In this document: one piece after another, positions 8,013 through 14,300 of the stretch
Position numbering within the stretch: the stretch's first letter is position 1
How the letters are laid out: every line of letters begins with the position of its first letter
Assembly (NCBI GenBank): GCA_022615295.1
Contig: JAKEHF010000070.1
Coordinates: forward strand, 1-18,545
Source of the DNA: Actinomycetota bacterium
GTDB taxonomy: Bacteria > Actinomycetota > Acidimicrobiia > Spongiisociales > ZC4RG35
Length of the DNA: 18,545 nucleotides
Direction of reading: 5' to 3'
Notes under the pieces: generated by a model
Seen by the model: only the letters and a program-made list of their open reading frames with translations
The model's database searches: none
Told to the model about the DNA's origin: nothing
Program-made: the position numbers and the translations under genes

Positions 8013-8266
8013 CTGTGGGGTCCTTTCTCTATCCAGAACAGCTGGTTGGTCTCGGTGCGCTCCACCCCGAGCAGGGTGTCACCCGTCTGGCGCGCCATCG
8101 CCGGCACGTCCTCCAACGCCCCGGGGTCGGTGGTCACCAGATGGAGGACCTGTCCCGGAGAGAGCTGACGCAGCGCCAGCGAGGCCTTGTAGACGGGGAG
8201 CGGGCAGAGCAGGCCGGAGCAGTCGAGGGTGGCATCGGCCCTCTGGTCGTGGGTTGTGTCGGTCAT
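8009..8266 (-). CDS. tusA: TusA-family sulfur carrier
   Basis: This 85-residue protein of the usual TusA size carries the signature LDCSGLLCPLPVYK, in which Cys 21 of the CPxP motif is the persulfide-carrying residue; Cys 16 is an additional nearby thiol. TusA proteins accept sulfur from a cysteine desulfurase or rhodanese and pass it to partners such as DsrE-type proteins, in tRNA thiolation, molybdenum cofactor work or sulfur oxidation. Here it sits 12 bases after cysteine synthase and overlaps the DsrE gene by ATGA. It therefore probably belongs to the cysteine-regulated operon rather than to a tRNA-modification set. None of tusBCDE is in the window. Confidence 0.92.
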   Translation of the reverse strand: MTDTTHDQRADATLDCSGLLCPLPVYKASLALRQLSPGQVLHLVTTDPGALEDVPAMARQTGDTLLGVERTETNQLFWIEKGPHR

Positions 8267-8278
8267 TGCTCGCTCCTC

Positions 8279-9253
8279 TCAGGGTCGGGGGAGGCCCTCG
8301 TCACCGAGGGTCTCCGCGAGATATGTCGTGTACTTGAAGCCGGAGTCGGCAGAGATCCCCACCACGGGCTCCTCTTCACCGATGTCGAGCCGTCCTATGG
8401 CGGCCACCACGGCGCCGGTGGAGGGACCCACCGTCAAGGCCTCCTCACGCCAGAGACGTCGGGTGGTGTCATACGCGGGCTCGTCGTCGACGCGGACCAG
8501 CTCGTCGATCAGGTCGAGGTCGAGGATCTCGGGCTGCTTGGCCTCGGCGAGGCTCTTCAGACCGGGGATGCGATGCCCCGGCTGCGGCTCGACGGCGACG
8601 ACCTTGATCGAGCGGTCCCGCTCCTTGAGGTAGCGGCCGACACCGGTGACAGTGCCCCCGGTACCGAGACCGGTGACGAACCAGCGGACTCTGCCCTCGG
8701 TCTGACGCCAGATCTCGGGGCCCGTGGTGGTGTAGTGGGCCGTCACGTTGTCGTGGTTCCTGTATTGGTCTCCAAGGACAAAACGGTTCTCGGAGGCGAC
8801 GAGGGACCTGGCCAGGGCTATCGCCCCGTCCTTGGGCATGTCCATCGGGCACAGGTCGTCGGGTGTCTCCCAGACCTCGGCACCCAACATGCGGAGGATG
8901 ACCTTCTTCTCCTCGGGGATCCCCTCGGGAACTGTGACCGTGACCGGTATCCGGTGCAAGGCGGCCAGTGCGGCGAGGGCGATCCCCGTGTTGCCCGAGG
9001 TGGCCTCGACGAGATGGCGGCCGTCGAGACCGACGTCTCGCTCCAACCCGGCGAGTATCGCCGCCGCGGCGCGGTCCTTGACCGAGCCAAAGGGGTTGAG
9101 CCACTCCAGCTTGAGATAGACCTCGCCGGTGACGACCCGGTTGAGACGGAGCAGTGGGCTTGGGTTGTCCACGTCGGGGAGGAGGTCGCGAACATCGGCA
9201 TAACGTCGCAAACCCCTGTCGGTGACGCTGTTGGTGGGGATGGTGGTGGTCAT
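8279..9253 (-). CDS. PLP-dependent cysteine synthase family protein
   Basis: This 324-residue protein is a fold-type II PLP enzyme of the CysK/CysM group. It has NPFGSVKDR with the cofactor Lys 59, the substrate loop TSGNTG (85-90) and the phosphate-binding GTGGT (197-201). The family replaces the activated hydroxyl of O-acetylserine or O-phosphoserine with sulfide or carrier-bound sulfur to make cysteine. The sequence alone does not decide which donor is used. ATG 9253 is chosen because GAGGA precedes it and the N-terminus then matches the family. The longer frame from 9355 would run through an intrinsic terminator and overlap the leader peptide. It is the first structural gene of an operon with TusA and a DsrE-like protein and lies directly behind a cysteine-codon attenuator, which independently supports a role in cysteine supply. 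Confidence 0.92.
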   Translation of the reverse strand: MTTTIPTNSVTDRGLRRYADVRDLLPDVDNPSPLLRLNRVVTGEVYLKLEWLNPFGSVKDRAAAAILAGLERDVGLDGRHLVEATSGNTGIALAALAALHRIPVTVTVPEGIPEEKKVILRMLGAEVWETPDDLCPMDMPKDGAIALARSLVASENRFVLGDQYRNHDNVTAHYTTTGPEIWRQTEGRVRWFVTGLGTGGTVTGVGRYLKERDRSIKVVAVEPQPGHRIPGLKSLAEAKQPEILDLDLIDELVRVDDEPAYDTTRRLWREEALTVGPSTGAVVAAIGRLDIGEEEPVVGISADSGFKYTTYLAETLGDEGLPRP

Positions 9254-9270
9254 CTGTTCCTCGTCGTTCA

Positions 9271-9302
9271 AAGAAAAAGCCCGCATCCCTTCGGGTGCGG
9301 GC
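9271..9302 (-). terminator. Intrinsic terminator (attenuator) in the cysteine synthase leader
   Basis: On the minus strand, GCCCGCACCC (9302-9293), loop GAA and GGGATGCGGGC (9289-9279, with one bulged A) form a strong GC stem followed at once by TTTTTCTT (9278-9271). It ends 17 bases short of the cysteine synthase ATG and no gene ends here, so it must act on the leader transcript. Segment 9301-9295 of the 5' arm can instead pair with the leader peptide's last codons. Confidence 0.9.
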
Positions 9303-9332
9303 TCCTGGGTGGGAGAGTTGTCTAACGCAGAT

Positions 9333-9395
9333 CTACCCGCACGGCGTGCAAGCACAACAAGTGCACATGCAGACCGTGGCGGACAGATGCCTCAT
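9333..9395 (-). CDS. Cysteine-rich leader peptide (20 residues)
   Basis: The frame from ATG 9395 to TAG 9333 encodes MRHLSATVC followed by MCTCCACTPCG: six cysteines in 20 residues, five of them in the last eleven. An inner ATG at 9368 would give the 11-residue form. No ribosome binding site precedes 9395, but a TACACT -10 box ends eight bases upstream, so the transcript would begin at or within a base or two of the ATG (leaderless or nearly so). The peptide itself has no expected function; its translation senses charged tRNA-Cys. Polycysteine leaderless small ORFs acting as cysteine-responsive attenuators have been described in mycobacteria, and this fits that class. Two of the six cysteine codons are a tandem TGT pair. 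Confidence 0.85.
   Translation of the reverse strand: MRHLSATVCMCTCCACTPCG
9336..9342 (-). promoter_or_regulatory. Antiterminator segment overlapping the leader peptide's end
   Basis: GTGCGGG (9342-9336) is perfectly complementary to CCCGCAC (9301-9295) in the 5' arm of the terminator, with one further G-U pair (9335/9302). It spans the last Cys codon and the Gly codon next to the stop. It can also fold back on GCAC (9349-9346). A ribosome stalled on the TGT-TGT pair would free it to disrupt the terminator; a ribosome at the stop would cover it. Confidence 0.7.
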
Positions 9396-9403
9396 CCGCG
9401 CCG

Positions 9404-9432
9404 AGTGTACCTTGACTTCGCCGTTTGGGGAA
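9404..9432 (-). promoter_or_regulatory. Promoter of the cysteine attenuator and sulfur operon
   Basis: TACACT at 9409-9404 (minus strand) is a plausible -10 box, eight bases before the leader ATG. A poor -35, TTCCCC at 9432-9427, sits 17 bases upstream of it. The weak -35 is typical of leaderless actinobacterial promoters, or an activator may help. The remaining gap to the TadG stop (9433-9519) holds only a short GCTGAG/CTCAGC dyad (9503-9524) across the TadG stop codon, without a T-run. Confidence 0.5.
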
Positions 9433-9519
9433 GAGGGGCTTGCGGGTGGACCTGGAGCGCAGCATCGACGCCGTCAATCGACACGGATTGGCCAGTCGGT
9501 TGGCTGAGACCAGGACTCC

Positions 9520-11004
9520 TCAGCTCGAAGGGACGAGATGGACCGGGTTGCCCTCGATATAGGCGCGCCAGGTGGTGGTGTCGGTGACAGTCAGTGAAGC
9601 CGGGTAGGTGTAACGCACTTTCCACCAACAGTCTGTGGTGCAGGTGTAATTGGCGGGCAGGGGCACCGAGAATGTGAGGAGGTGGTTGTTGTAGCAGTTG
9701 CTGCATGTGTAGTTGGTGTCGCCACCGAACTCGGTGGTCTTGATGCAGGTCGAGCTGGTCCCGCTGTCACCCTTGGTCGAGGACCACGAGCAGTTGTAGG
9801 TGGTGCCGCCGGGGCCACGGATCTGGACGGTGGCCGAGGTGGAGCCGCTGGCGTCACCAGCGTCCCACAGCTCCACGGTGAAGGTCTTCCCGGCATGCAC
9901 CGGCTGGACGTCGGCGAGATAGAACTCGGTGACACCCGAGGTCGTGGCGTAGATGGACATGTCACCCAGCGCATAGACCCGAGGTGACACACCCGAGGCC
10001 GTGGCACGGATCGAGAACCGGTTGTGAGCGCGGGTGGTGGTCTGGCCGATCCTGACCTGGAGCGGGTAAATGCCCGGGCCCAGACTCACAGGAGCGGTGC
10101 ACAGGGTGGTCCATGGCGGTGTCCCCCCGGGCCAAGTGCTCGGGGTGTACGACTGGCTGCACCCGGCGACGGGTGTGGTGCTGCTGAGGACCAGCGGCGT
10201 GGTGGTCGGCTCGTAGAGGGTGAACTCGATCGTGGGACCGGTGGTGGTCCCCTGGATGTAACGATCGCCTATCGGGCTCGCCGACGTGCCGTTCGGCCTG
10301 AAGGCGGGGTCGAAGAGCTCGATCACGAGCCCACCGGTGGCGCCGGCGGGGACCTCGACGGCGTAGAGATAGCCACGGTCGCGCCACGAGCTGTTGAACC
10401 CCTTGGGGCTGGTCCCACCGGTGCACGACGAGCCGTTCCCCCACCCAAGGCAGCGGGAGGAGTAGAGGTCCCCCCATCCGGCACCGTTGTAATGGCCCTG
10501 GATCGACGCCCAGAAGTTGTTGCAGGTGCCGGTTGGGGTCCCGCCCGGCCAGCAGCCCGGGTTGTCACCGAACTGGTTCAACGGGCTCCCCATGGGAAGC
10601 GGTGGGATGAACTCGGCCCGTGCCGTCCGGGTGATCTCCTGGGTTTCCCTGCCCAGGGCCCTGAGGAAGAAGGTGTCGATGGTGTCGCTGATGGTGACCT
10701 GTAGCTGGTTCTGCTGGGAGGGCACCGGGGCCACCGTGACCGTGGTGTCGGCGTCTACGGCGTATCCGTTGGTGCCGGCGAGGGACAGCGCGTCGGTCTC
10801 GGCCTGGTCGAAGTCATACGGCATGTGGACAACACCGGCGAGGGCCGCCGAGTCGGCGGACCGTTGCACCCGGGTTGCGTTGAGATAGAACCAGCCGAGG
10901 TCGACGGCAAAGGCGGCCAGACCGAGTAGGAGTGTCAGGATGAGGGCCACGAAGGGGAGGGTCATTCCTTCCTCGCCGACAAAGATTCTGGTCAGTCTTC
11001 TCAT
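9520..11004 (-). CDS. TadG-like pilus-assembly/secreted protein
   Basis: This 494-residue protein begins MRRLTRIFVGEEG, then a membrane helix (about 16-38) and the segment YLNATRVQRSADSAALAG (about 40-57), the hallmark of TadE/TadG-like Flp pilus proteins. The long C-terminal part (about 110-494) is Thr/Ser/Gly-rich, probably beta-structured and extracellular, with several Cys pairs (TCSNC, CTTDCWW). Relatives anchor in the membrane and project outward with the Tad (tight adherence) machine. ATG 11004 is chosen because it lies two bases after the stop of the upstream TadE gene; the open frame extends further upstream only as a shadow of that gene. The third gene of a tadE-tadE-tadG set, it has no tadA/B/C, prepilin or peptidase gene in the window. 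Confidence 0.85.
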   Translation of the reverse strand: MRRLTRIFVGEEGMTLPFVALILTLLLGLAAFAVDLGWFYLNATRVQRSADSAALAGVVHMPYDFDQAETDALSLAGTNGYAVDADTTVTVAPVPSQQNQLQVTISDTIDTFFLRALGRETQEITRTARAEFIPPLPMGSPLNQFGDNPGCWPGGTPTGTCNNFWASIQGHYNGAGWGDLYSSRCLGWGNGSSCTGGTSPKGFNSSWRDRGYLYAVEVPAGATGGLVIELFDPAFRPNGTSASPIGDRYIQGTTTGPTIEFTLYEPTTTPLVLSSTTPVAGCSQSYTPSTWPGGTPPWTTLCTAPVSLGPGIYPLQVRIGQTTTRAHNRFSIRATASGVSPRVYALGDMSIYATTSGVTEFYLADVQPVHAGKTFTVELWDAGDASGSTSATVQIRGPGGTTYNCSWSSTKGDSGTSSTCIKTTEFGGDTNYTCSNCYNNHLLTFSVPLPANYTCTTDCWWKVRYTYPASLTVTDTTTWRAYIEGNPVHLVPSS

Positions 11005-11006
11005 GG

Positions 11007-11540
11007 TCAGCCGCTGGTGTCGGGGTCGAGACGCATCCATGCCCGGTCCGTCCGGATCCCTTCGAACATGGTGAAGAGCCCTGTGAGGCTGAGGTGCTCG
11101 AAGCTGACCTCGAGACCCAAGGTGTCGAGGTCGTCGAGCGTGTTGTCCCGAGTCGATGGGTCCCAGTTGTAGGTGTTGGTGGTCCAGGAGGCCGTCAAGG
11201 TCGCGCAGTTGACGCTGTTCAATGTGTAGACGTTCTGACTGGAGCCGATCATCGCCCCGCTGGAGTCCGACTTGTAGACCCGGACTTGGGTCACCTCGCC
11301 GTTGCGCAAGGCGCACGAGGCCTGAGCCACGGCGTCGAGGATCAGTGTGTCCGCCGTAGTCGAGCCATCGACGAGGTCACCTGCGGAGGCGCCGATCCGG
11401 GCTCCTTCCCGGGTTGCGTTGCTCACCGCCAGCCAGTCGTAAAGAGCCAGACCGGCCTCGCTGAGACCTATCGCAAGGATGAGGAGCATCGGCAGGACGA
11501 TGGCGCTCTCTATGAGGACCGCTCCGCGCTCTCGTCTCAT
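11007..11540 (-). CDS. TadE-like pseudopilin (second copy)
   Basis: This 177-residue protein starts MRRERGAVLIESAIVLPMLL. Gly 6 with Glu 11 (the +5 position) and the following hydrophobic helix form a type IV prepilin-like processing site and anchor. The next segment, DWLAVSNATREGARIGA, is the conserved TadE motif. TadE proteins are minor pilins of the Tad/Flp system. ATG 11540 is chosen because it overlaps the stop of the upstream TadE gene by ATGA and gives the same N-terminus as that paralogue. It is a diverged tandem duplicate of the next entry. Confidence 0.9.
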   Translation of the reverse strand: MRRERGAVLIESAIVLPMLLILAIGLSEAGLALYDWLAVSNATREGARIGASAGDLVDGSTTADTLILDAVAQASCALRNGEVTQVRVYKSDSSGAMIGSSQNVYTLNSVNCATLTASWTTNTYNWDPSTRDNTLDDLDTLGLEVSFEHLSLTGLFTMFEGIRTDRAWMRLDPDTSG

Positions 11541-12082
11541 GGCCCGAAGATGGAGGGCTCGATGTGGTACTCCACCTCGGTGGTGAAGACCGTGGTGTCG
11601 GCGAAGAGTCCCGTGATCCATTGATGCGTGAAAGACACACGAACGCCGATCGTGTCGGTGTCGGGCGCAGTCACGCTCCTGCTCGTGGGATCCCAGTTGG
11701 GCACGACGTAGGGTGGTGTGGGCAGGTCGGGGTCGGGACAGGGCGTCCAGTCACAGCAGTCGCTCCCTGAGCAGTTGGCGCCAGGGGTGTAGTCGTAATC
11801 GGTGCCGACCCCGGTGGCCGCGTTGTATATCCGGACGCTCTCGACGGTTATCGCCGCCGGGGCCAGATGTTCGCCGACCTCGTCGAGGATGAGGAAGTCG
11901 GCTGCGGGGTCGTTCCCGAAGGTGGCACCGGAGCGGGCGCCTTCCCGGGCGCTGTGGCTGACCGTGAGCCAGTCTTTGAAGGCGAGCCCGAACTCGGCGA
12001 CGGCGAATATCACCATGAAGAGCAAGGGAAAGACGATCGCCGACTCGACGATCGTCGCACCACGCTCACGGCGTCGTATCAT
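11537..12082 (-). CDS. TadE-like pseudopilin (first copy)
   Basis: This 181-residue protein starts MIRRRERGATIVESAIVFPL, with Gly 8/Glu 13 as prepilin-like processing residues, a single helix, and DWLTVSHSAREGARSGA as the TadE motif. A Cys-rich, Asp/Pro-rich insertion lies in the middle (CSGSDCCDWTPC, about residues 105-116). ATG 12082 has GGAGG three bases upstream and matches the start of its paralogue. ATGs at 12094 and 12121 are in frame, but 12121 would lie upstream of the predicted transcript start. It is probably a minor pilin of the Tad system and overlaps the next TadE gene by four bases. Confidence 0.88.
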   Translation of the reverse strand: MIRRRERGATIVESAIVFPLLFMVIFAVAEFGLAFKDWLTVSHSAREGARSGATFGNDPAADFLILDEVGEHLAPAAITVESVRIYNAATGVGTDYDYTPGANCSGSDCCDWTPCPDPDLPTPPYVVPNWDPTSRSVTAPDTDTIGVRVSFTHQWITGLFADTTVFTTEVEYHIEPSIFGP

Positions 12083-12100
12083 GCCCCTCCACATCGGGGC

Positions 12101-12130
12101 AATATCGGTCCCGAGACCCATTTCCTTGAG
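12101..12130 (-). promoter_or_regulatory. FliA/WhiG-like promoter before the Tad genes
   Basis: CTCAAG (12130-12125) and ACCGATATT (12109-12101) lie 15 bases apart on the minus strand. This resembles the sigma-28 (FliA/WhiG) pattern of a TAAA- or CTCAAG-type -35 with a GCCGATA -10. The transcript would start near 12095, just before the TadE start. The match is imperfect and the call is inference. Confidence 0.35.
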
Positions 12131-12164
12131 GTTTCATCGGACGAAACGGGGGGTCGTAAGACCC
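12131..12164. repeat. Two small hairpins between DUF3179 and TadE genes
   Basis: GTTTC (12131-12135) pairs with GAAAC (12143-12147), and GGGTC (12151-12155) pairs with GACCC (12160-12164) around a four-base loop. Neither has a T-run on the strand that would end the DUF3179 transcript. They lie just upstream of the candidate FliA-like promoter and may be a regulator site or a weak terminator. Confidence 0.35.
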
Positions 12165-12211
12165 ATGTCGCCGGACGTGTCGTCTCGGTGGATCCGGCTT
12201 GTTCTGTCTCG

Positions 12212-13612
12212 TCAGTCTTCGGGTAGCCAGAGACGGGTGTCGGGGTGGAACTGGCTCCAGGCGAACCAGAAGGCTTGATGGGCGGCGATCTCGACACCGG
12301 CAGGCGTGAACGCCCGGAAACCCGAGCCGTCGCGTCGCAGGGTGACACCGGCCTCGGTGACCATTCCGCCATTGCTCAGGGTCGTCGTGGCGGCGTGGGT
12401 GGGGAAGGCGACCGGGATTCCCGTCTCGGTGACGACGCCCACCACCGTCTCCTGGGCGGGAAGTCTCGGGTCGACGTCACCGACCGGGAAGATCGGCCCG
12501 TCGTCGTCACGGCCACCCAGGGGATCAGAGGGATAGACGCGCCCCAGACCGGCGTCCTCTGCGACTATCCAGGTCCGAGGATGATCCCGTCGCCAGTCGC
12601 CCCAGAGACTGGCGACAACCGTCGTCTGCTCGAGGGTTACGCCCGCCTCACGTAGCGGTCCGGAGGTGGCCACGCCGGTGAAGGTGTCGATCAGCGAGAA
12701 TGTGCCCAGCTCGTACATCATCTTGTTCGACCTGGCCAGGAGACCGCTGGTCCTCAGGACCATCTCCCCGTCCCACCCCGGATTGTGATCGAGATAGTAG
12801 GCCTGGGCGCTGCCACAGAGGGTGCAGTAGGGGATCCCGAGACGGCGTCCGCCGATGGTGATGTTGACCATCTCGTGGACCTCCATCATGTGCTTGGGAA
12901 AGGCGACCGCCTCGTCATCGACCACGACACCGAAGACGATCCCGTCATCGGGATACCATCGCCCCTCCGCGGCGGTCACCAGGTCCGGATTGTCTAGCGC
13001 CGGGATGCACCCTCCCTCACATGATCCGGTGTCGCCGAGAGGCCGGTCGTCGATCCTGACCCCACCCCAGCTCACCAGACGCCAATCGACCTCGGCCTCG
13101 GTATCGGCAAAGAACGGCTCCCAGGCGGGCTCCACGAGGAGGTAGAGCTGCCGTTTCAGCTCCGCGTACTCCGGTGGGGCGGGCAGGTCCCAGGCGATGA
13201 GATGGTCGGTCACCGCCTGCCAGGGGTGGTAGGCGGGATCATCGTCCAAAACGACACCCGTCAGGGTCTCGAAGGCGGCGACCAGCTCATCCCCGGGGCG
13301 GCCAAGCTGGAGGAATCGGAGAAGGTCGGAGACCACCCAGGCAAGCCGGGCATCCTCACTATCGACCACTGTGGCCAGGGCCTCCAGGTCGAGACCGCTG
13401 TAGATCCCACCGTTCATTTGACGGATCGCATCGACCACCTCCGGGTCGAGTGGACCATCGGGCACCTGGGGTGGGTCACCGAAGGCCTGGCCCCGGGCTC
13501 CGACGAGACCACCGCTGTCCGTGGTCGAATTCACCACCGGCCCGTCGTCGACTCGAGACCCGGTACAGGCGGCTATGGCCAGCAGAACCAGGACCGCCGA
13601 AGCGGACCTCAC
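12212..13612 (-). CDS. DUF3179-domain lipoprotein
   Basis: This 466-residue protein starts with a lipoprotein signal peptide (MRSASAVLVLL, lipobox IAAC, lipidated Cys 16), so it is expected to be anchored outside the membrane. The C-terminal two thirds is a DUF3179 domain: FGVVVDDEAVAFPKHMM, VHEMVN and the conserved IPYCTLCGSAQAY, with a CxxC at Cys 263/266. Cys 198/202 (CEGGC) are additional. The function of DUF3179 is unknown. GTG 13612 is chosen because it overlaps the upstream stop as GTGA and puts the lipobox at the normal distance; the GTG at 13660 would overlap the DM13 gene by 52 bases. No ribosome binding site precedes it, so translation is probably coupled to the DM13 gene. Confidence 0.9.
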   Translation of the reverse strand: MRSASAVLVLLAIAACTGSRVDDGPVVNSTTDSGGLVGARGQAFGDPPQVPDGPLDPEVVDAIRQMNGGIYSGLDLEALATVVDSEDARLAWVVSDLLRFLQLGRPGDELVAAFETLTGVVLDDDPAYHPWQAVTDHLIAWDLPAPPEYAELKRQLYLLVEPAWEPFFADTEAEVDWRLVSWGGVRIDDRPLGDTGSCEGGCIPALDNPDLVTAAEGRWYPDDGIVFGVVVDDEAVAFPKHMMEVHEMVNITIGGRRLGIPYCTLCGSAQAYYLDHNPGWDGEMVLRTSGLLARSNKMMYELGTFSLIDTFTGVATSGPLREAGVTLEQTTVVASLWGDWRRDHPRTWIVAEDAGLGRVYPSDPLGGRDDDGPIFPVGDVDPRLPAQETVVGVVTETGIPVAFPTHAATTTLSNGGMVTEAGVTLRRDGSGFRAFTPAGVEIAAHQAFWFAWSQFHPDTRLWLPED

Positions 13613-14172
13613 GTCGAGCCGAGAGGAACCGCGGCAAAGGGGACCGCGAAGCGGAGACACCAGATGAGGACGGCCCGATGGATTGTGGGGTCGAACTCGT
13701 CGGGGAGGTCGTAGTTCTGACCGCCGACGTTGCCGGTCAGTTTGCCCAGGTCGATGTACTCCTCAGGATTGCCTCCCGCATAGTCCTCATCGGGGAGGAC
13801 CCAGACATAGAGATCTGGCCCGTTCTGGATGTCGGTGTCGTCCTCGAAGCGGAGCACGTACCGGCCATCACTCTCGTAGACGGTCGCCGTGCCACTGGCC
13901 CTGTGCTCGATCCCATAGAAGCTGCCGACACTGACCGTCGTGATCTGCGCAGTCGTGGTGGCAGCGGAAGGCGAGGTGGTGGTCGTTTCGGTCTCTTCTC
14001 TAGGGGTCACCTCTTGGGTCGTGTCCGGAATCGGGGAGGTGGTGGTGACGAAGGCCTCCTGGAGGTCCTCGTCGGCCCTTATGTCGAAGAAGTATGTGTC
14101 TGGTCGGAAGAGGAGGAACCCGACGAGGCCGACCACGAAGACGCCAGCGATGATCAATGTCCTTCGTCTCAT
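13609..14172 (-). CDS. Membrane-anchored DM13-domain protein
   Basis: This 187-residue protein has an N-terminal anchor helix (about 5-22), a Thr-rich linker (43-77) and a DM13 domain (about 82-185). The domain is recognised by GTATVYE, YVLRFEDD, GPDLYVWVLPD, IDLGKLTGNVGGQNYDLP and the signature VLIWCLRFAVPFAAVPL. Cys 172 in IWC is the conserved cysteine that led to the proposal that DM13 domains take part in redox or electron transfer. It acts outside the cell membrane. Its stop overlaps the DUF3179 lipoprotein start by GTGA, so the two are a cotranslated pair. It is divergent from the response regulator gene. Confidence 0.9.
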   Translation of the reverse strand: MRRRTLIIAGVFVVGLVGFLLFRPDTYFFDIRADEDLQEAFVTTTSPIPDTTQEVTPREETETTTTSPSAATTTAQITTVSVGSFYGIEHRASGTATVYESDGRYVLRFEDDTDIQNGPDLYVWVLPDEDYAGGNPEEYIDLGKLTGNVGGQNYDLPDEFDPTIHRAVLIWCLRFAVPFAAVPLGST

Positions 14173-14214
14173 GTCCGGTCAAACATACGGCGGGCCGCGG
14201 CATACAAGCGCACA

Positions 14215-14231
14215 GTTCACAGTCTCTTAAT
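14215..14231 (+). promoter_or_regulatory. Possible OmpR/PhoP-type direct repeat
   Basis: GTTCAC (14215-14220) and CTTAAT (14226-14231) repeat with 11-base spacing, as binding sites of OmpR/PhoP-type regulators do. They lie between the DM13 gene and the response regulator gene. The two halves match only loosely. Confidence 0.25.
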
Positions 14232-14258
14232 CGTGCAGAGATGAACGTTTGCGAAACC

Positions 14259-14300
14259 GGGTGGCCACCCATCCGACCGGGCGTCTTAGCATCTGAGACG
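14259..14300 (+). promoter_or_regulatory. Two palindromes and -10 box at the response regulator start
   Basis: GGGTGGCCACCC (14259-14270) is a perfect 12-base palindrome. CGTCTTAG-CAT-CTGAGACG (14282-14300) is an inverted repeat with one internal mismatch and one unpaired position, ending on the first base of the GTG start. TAGCAT (14287-14292) inside it could be a -10 box seven bases before the GTG, making the message leaderless; no ribosome binding site is visible. Autoregulation is a reasonable guess. Confidence 0.4.

Noticed and set aside
9254..9355. N-terminal extension of cysteine synthase to a start at 9355
   Set aside because: It would translate the intrinsic terminator stem and T-run and overlap the leader peptide. 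ATG 9253 has its own ribosome binding site and a family-like N-terminus.
11005..11316. Extended TadG frame upstream of 11004
   Set aside because: The extension is Arg/His/Gln-rich shadow sequence fully inside the TadE gene; ATG 11004 directly follows that gene's stop.
12122..12211. A c-di-GMP or other riboswitch before the Tad genes
   Set aside because: There are two short hairpins but none of the conserved c-di-GMP aptamer sequence, and the candidate promoter lies downstream of them, so they would not be in the mRNA leader.
13613..13660. GTG 13660 as the DUF3179 start
   Set aside because: It gives a poor signal peptide and a 52-base overlap, whereas GTG 13612 gives a GTGA overlap and a normal lipobox distance.
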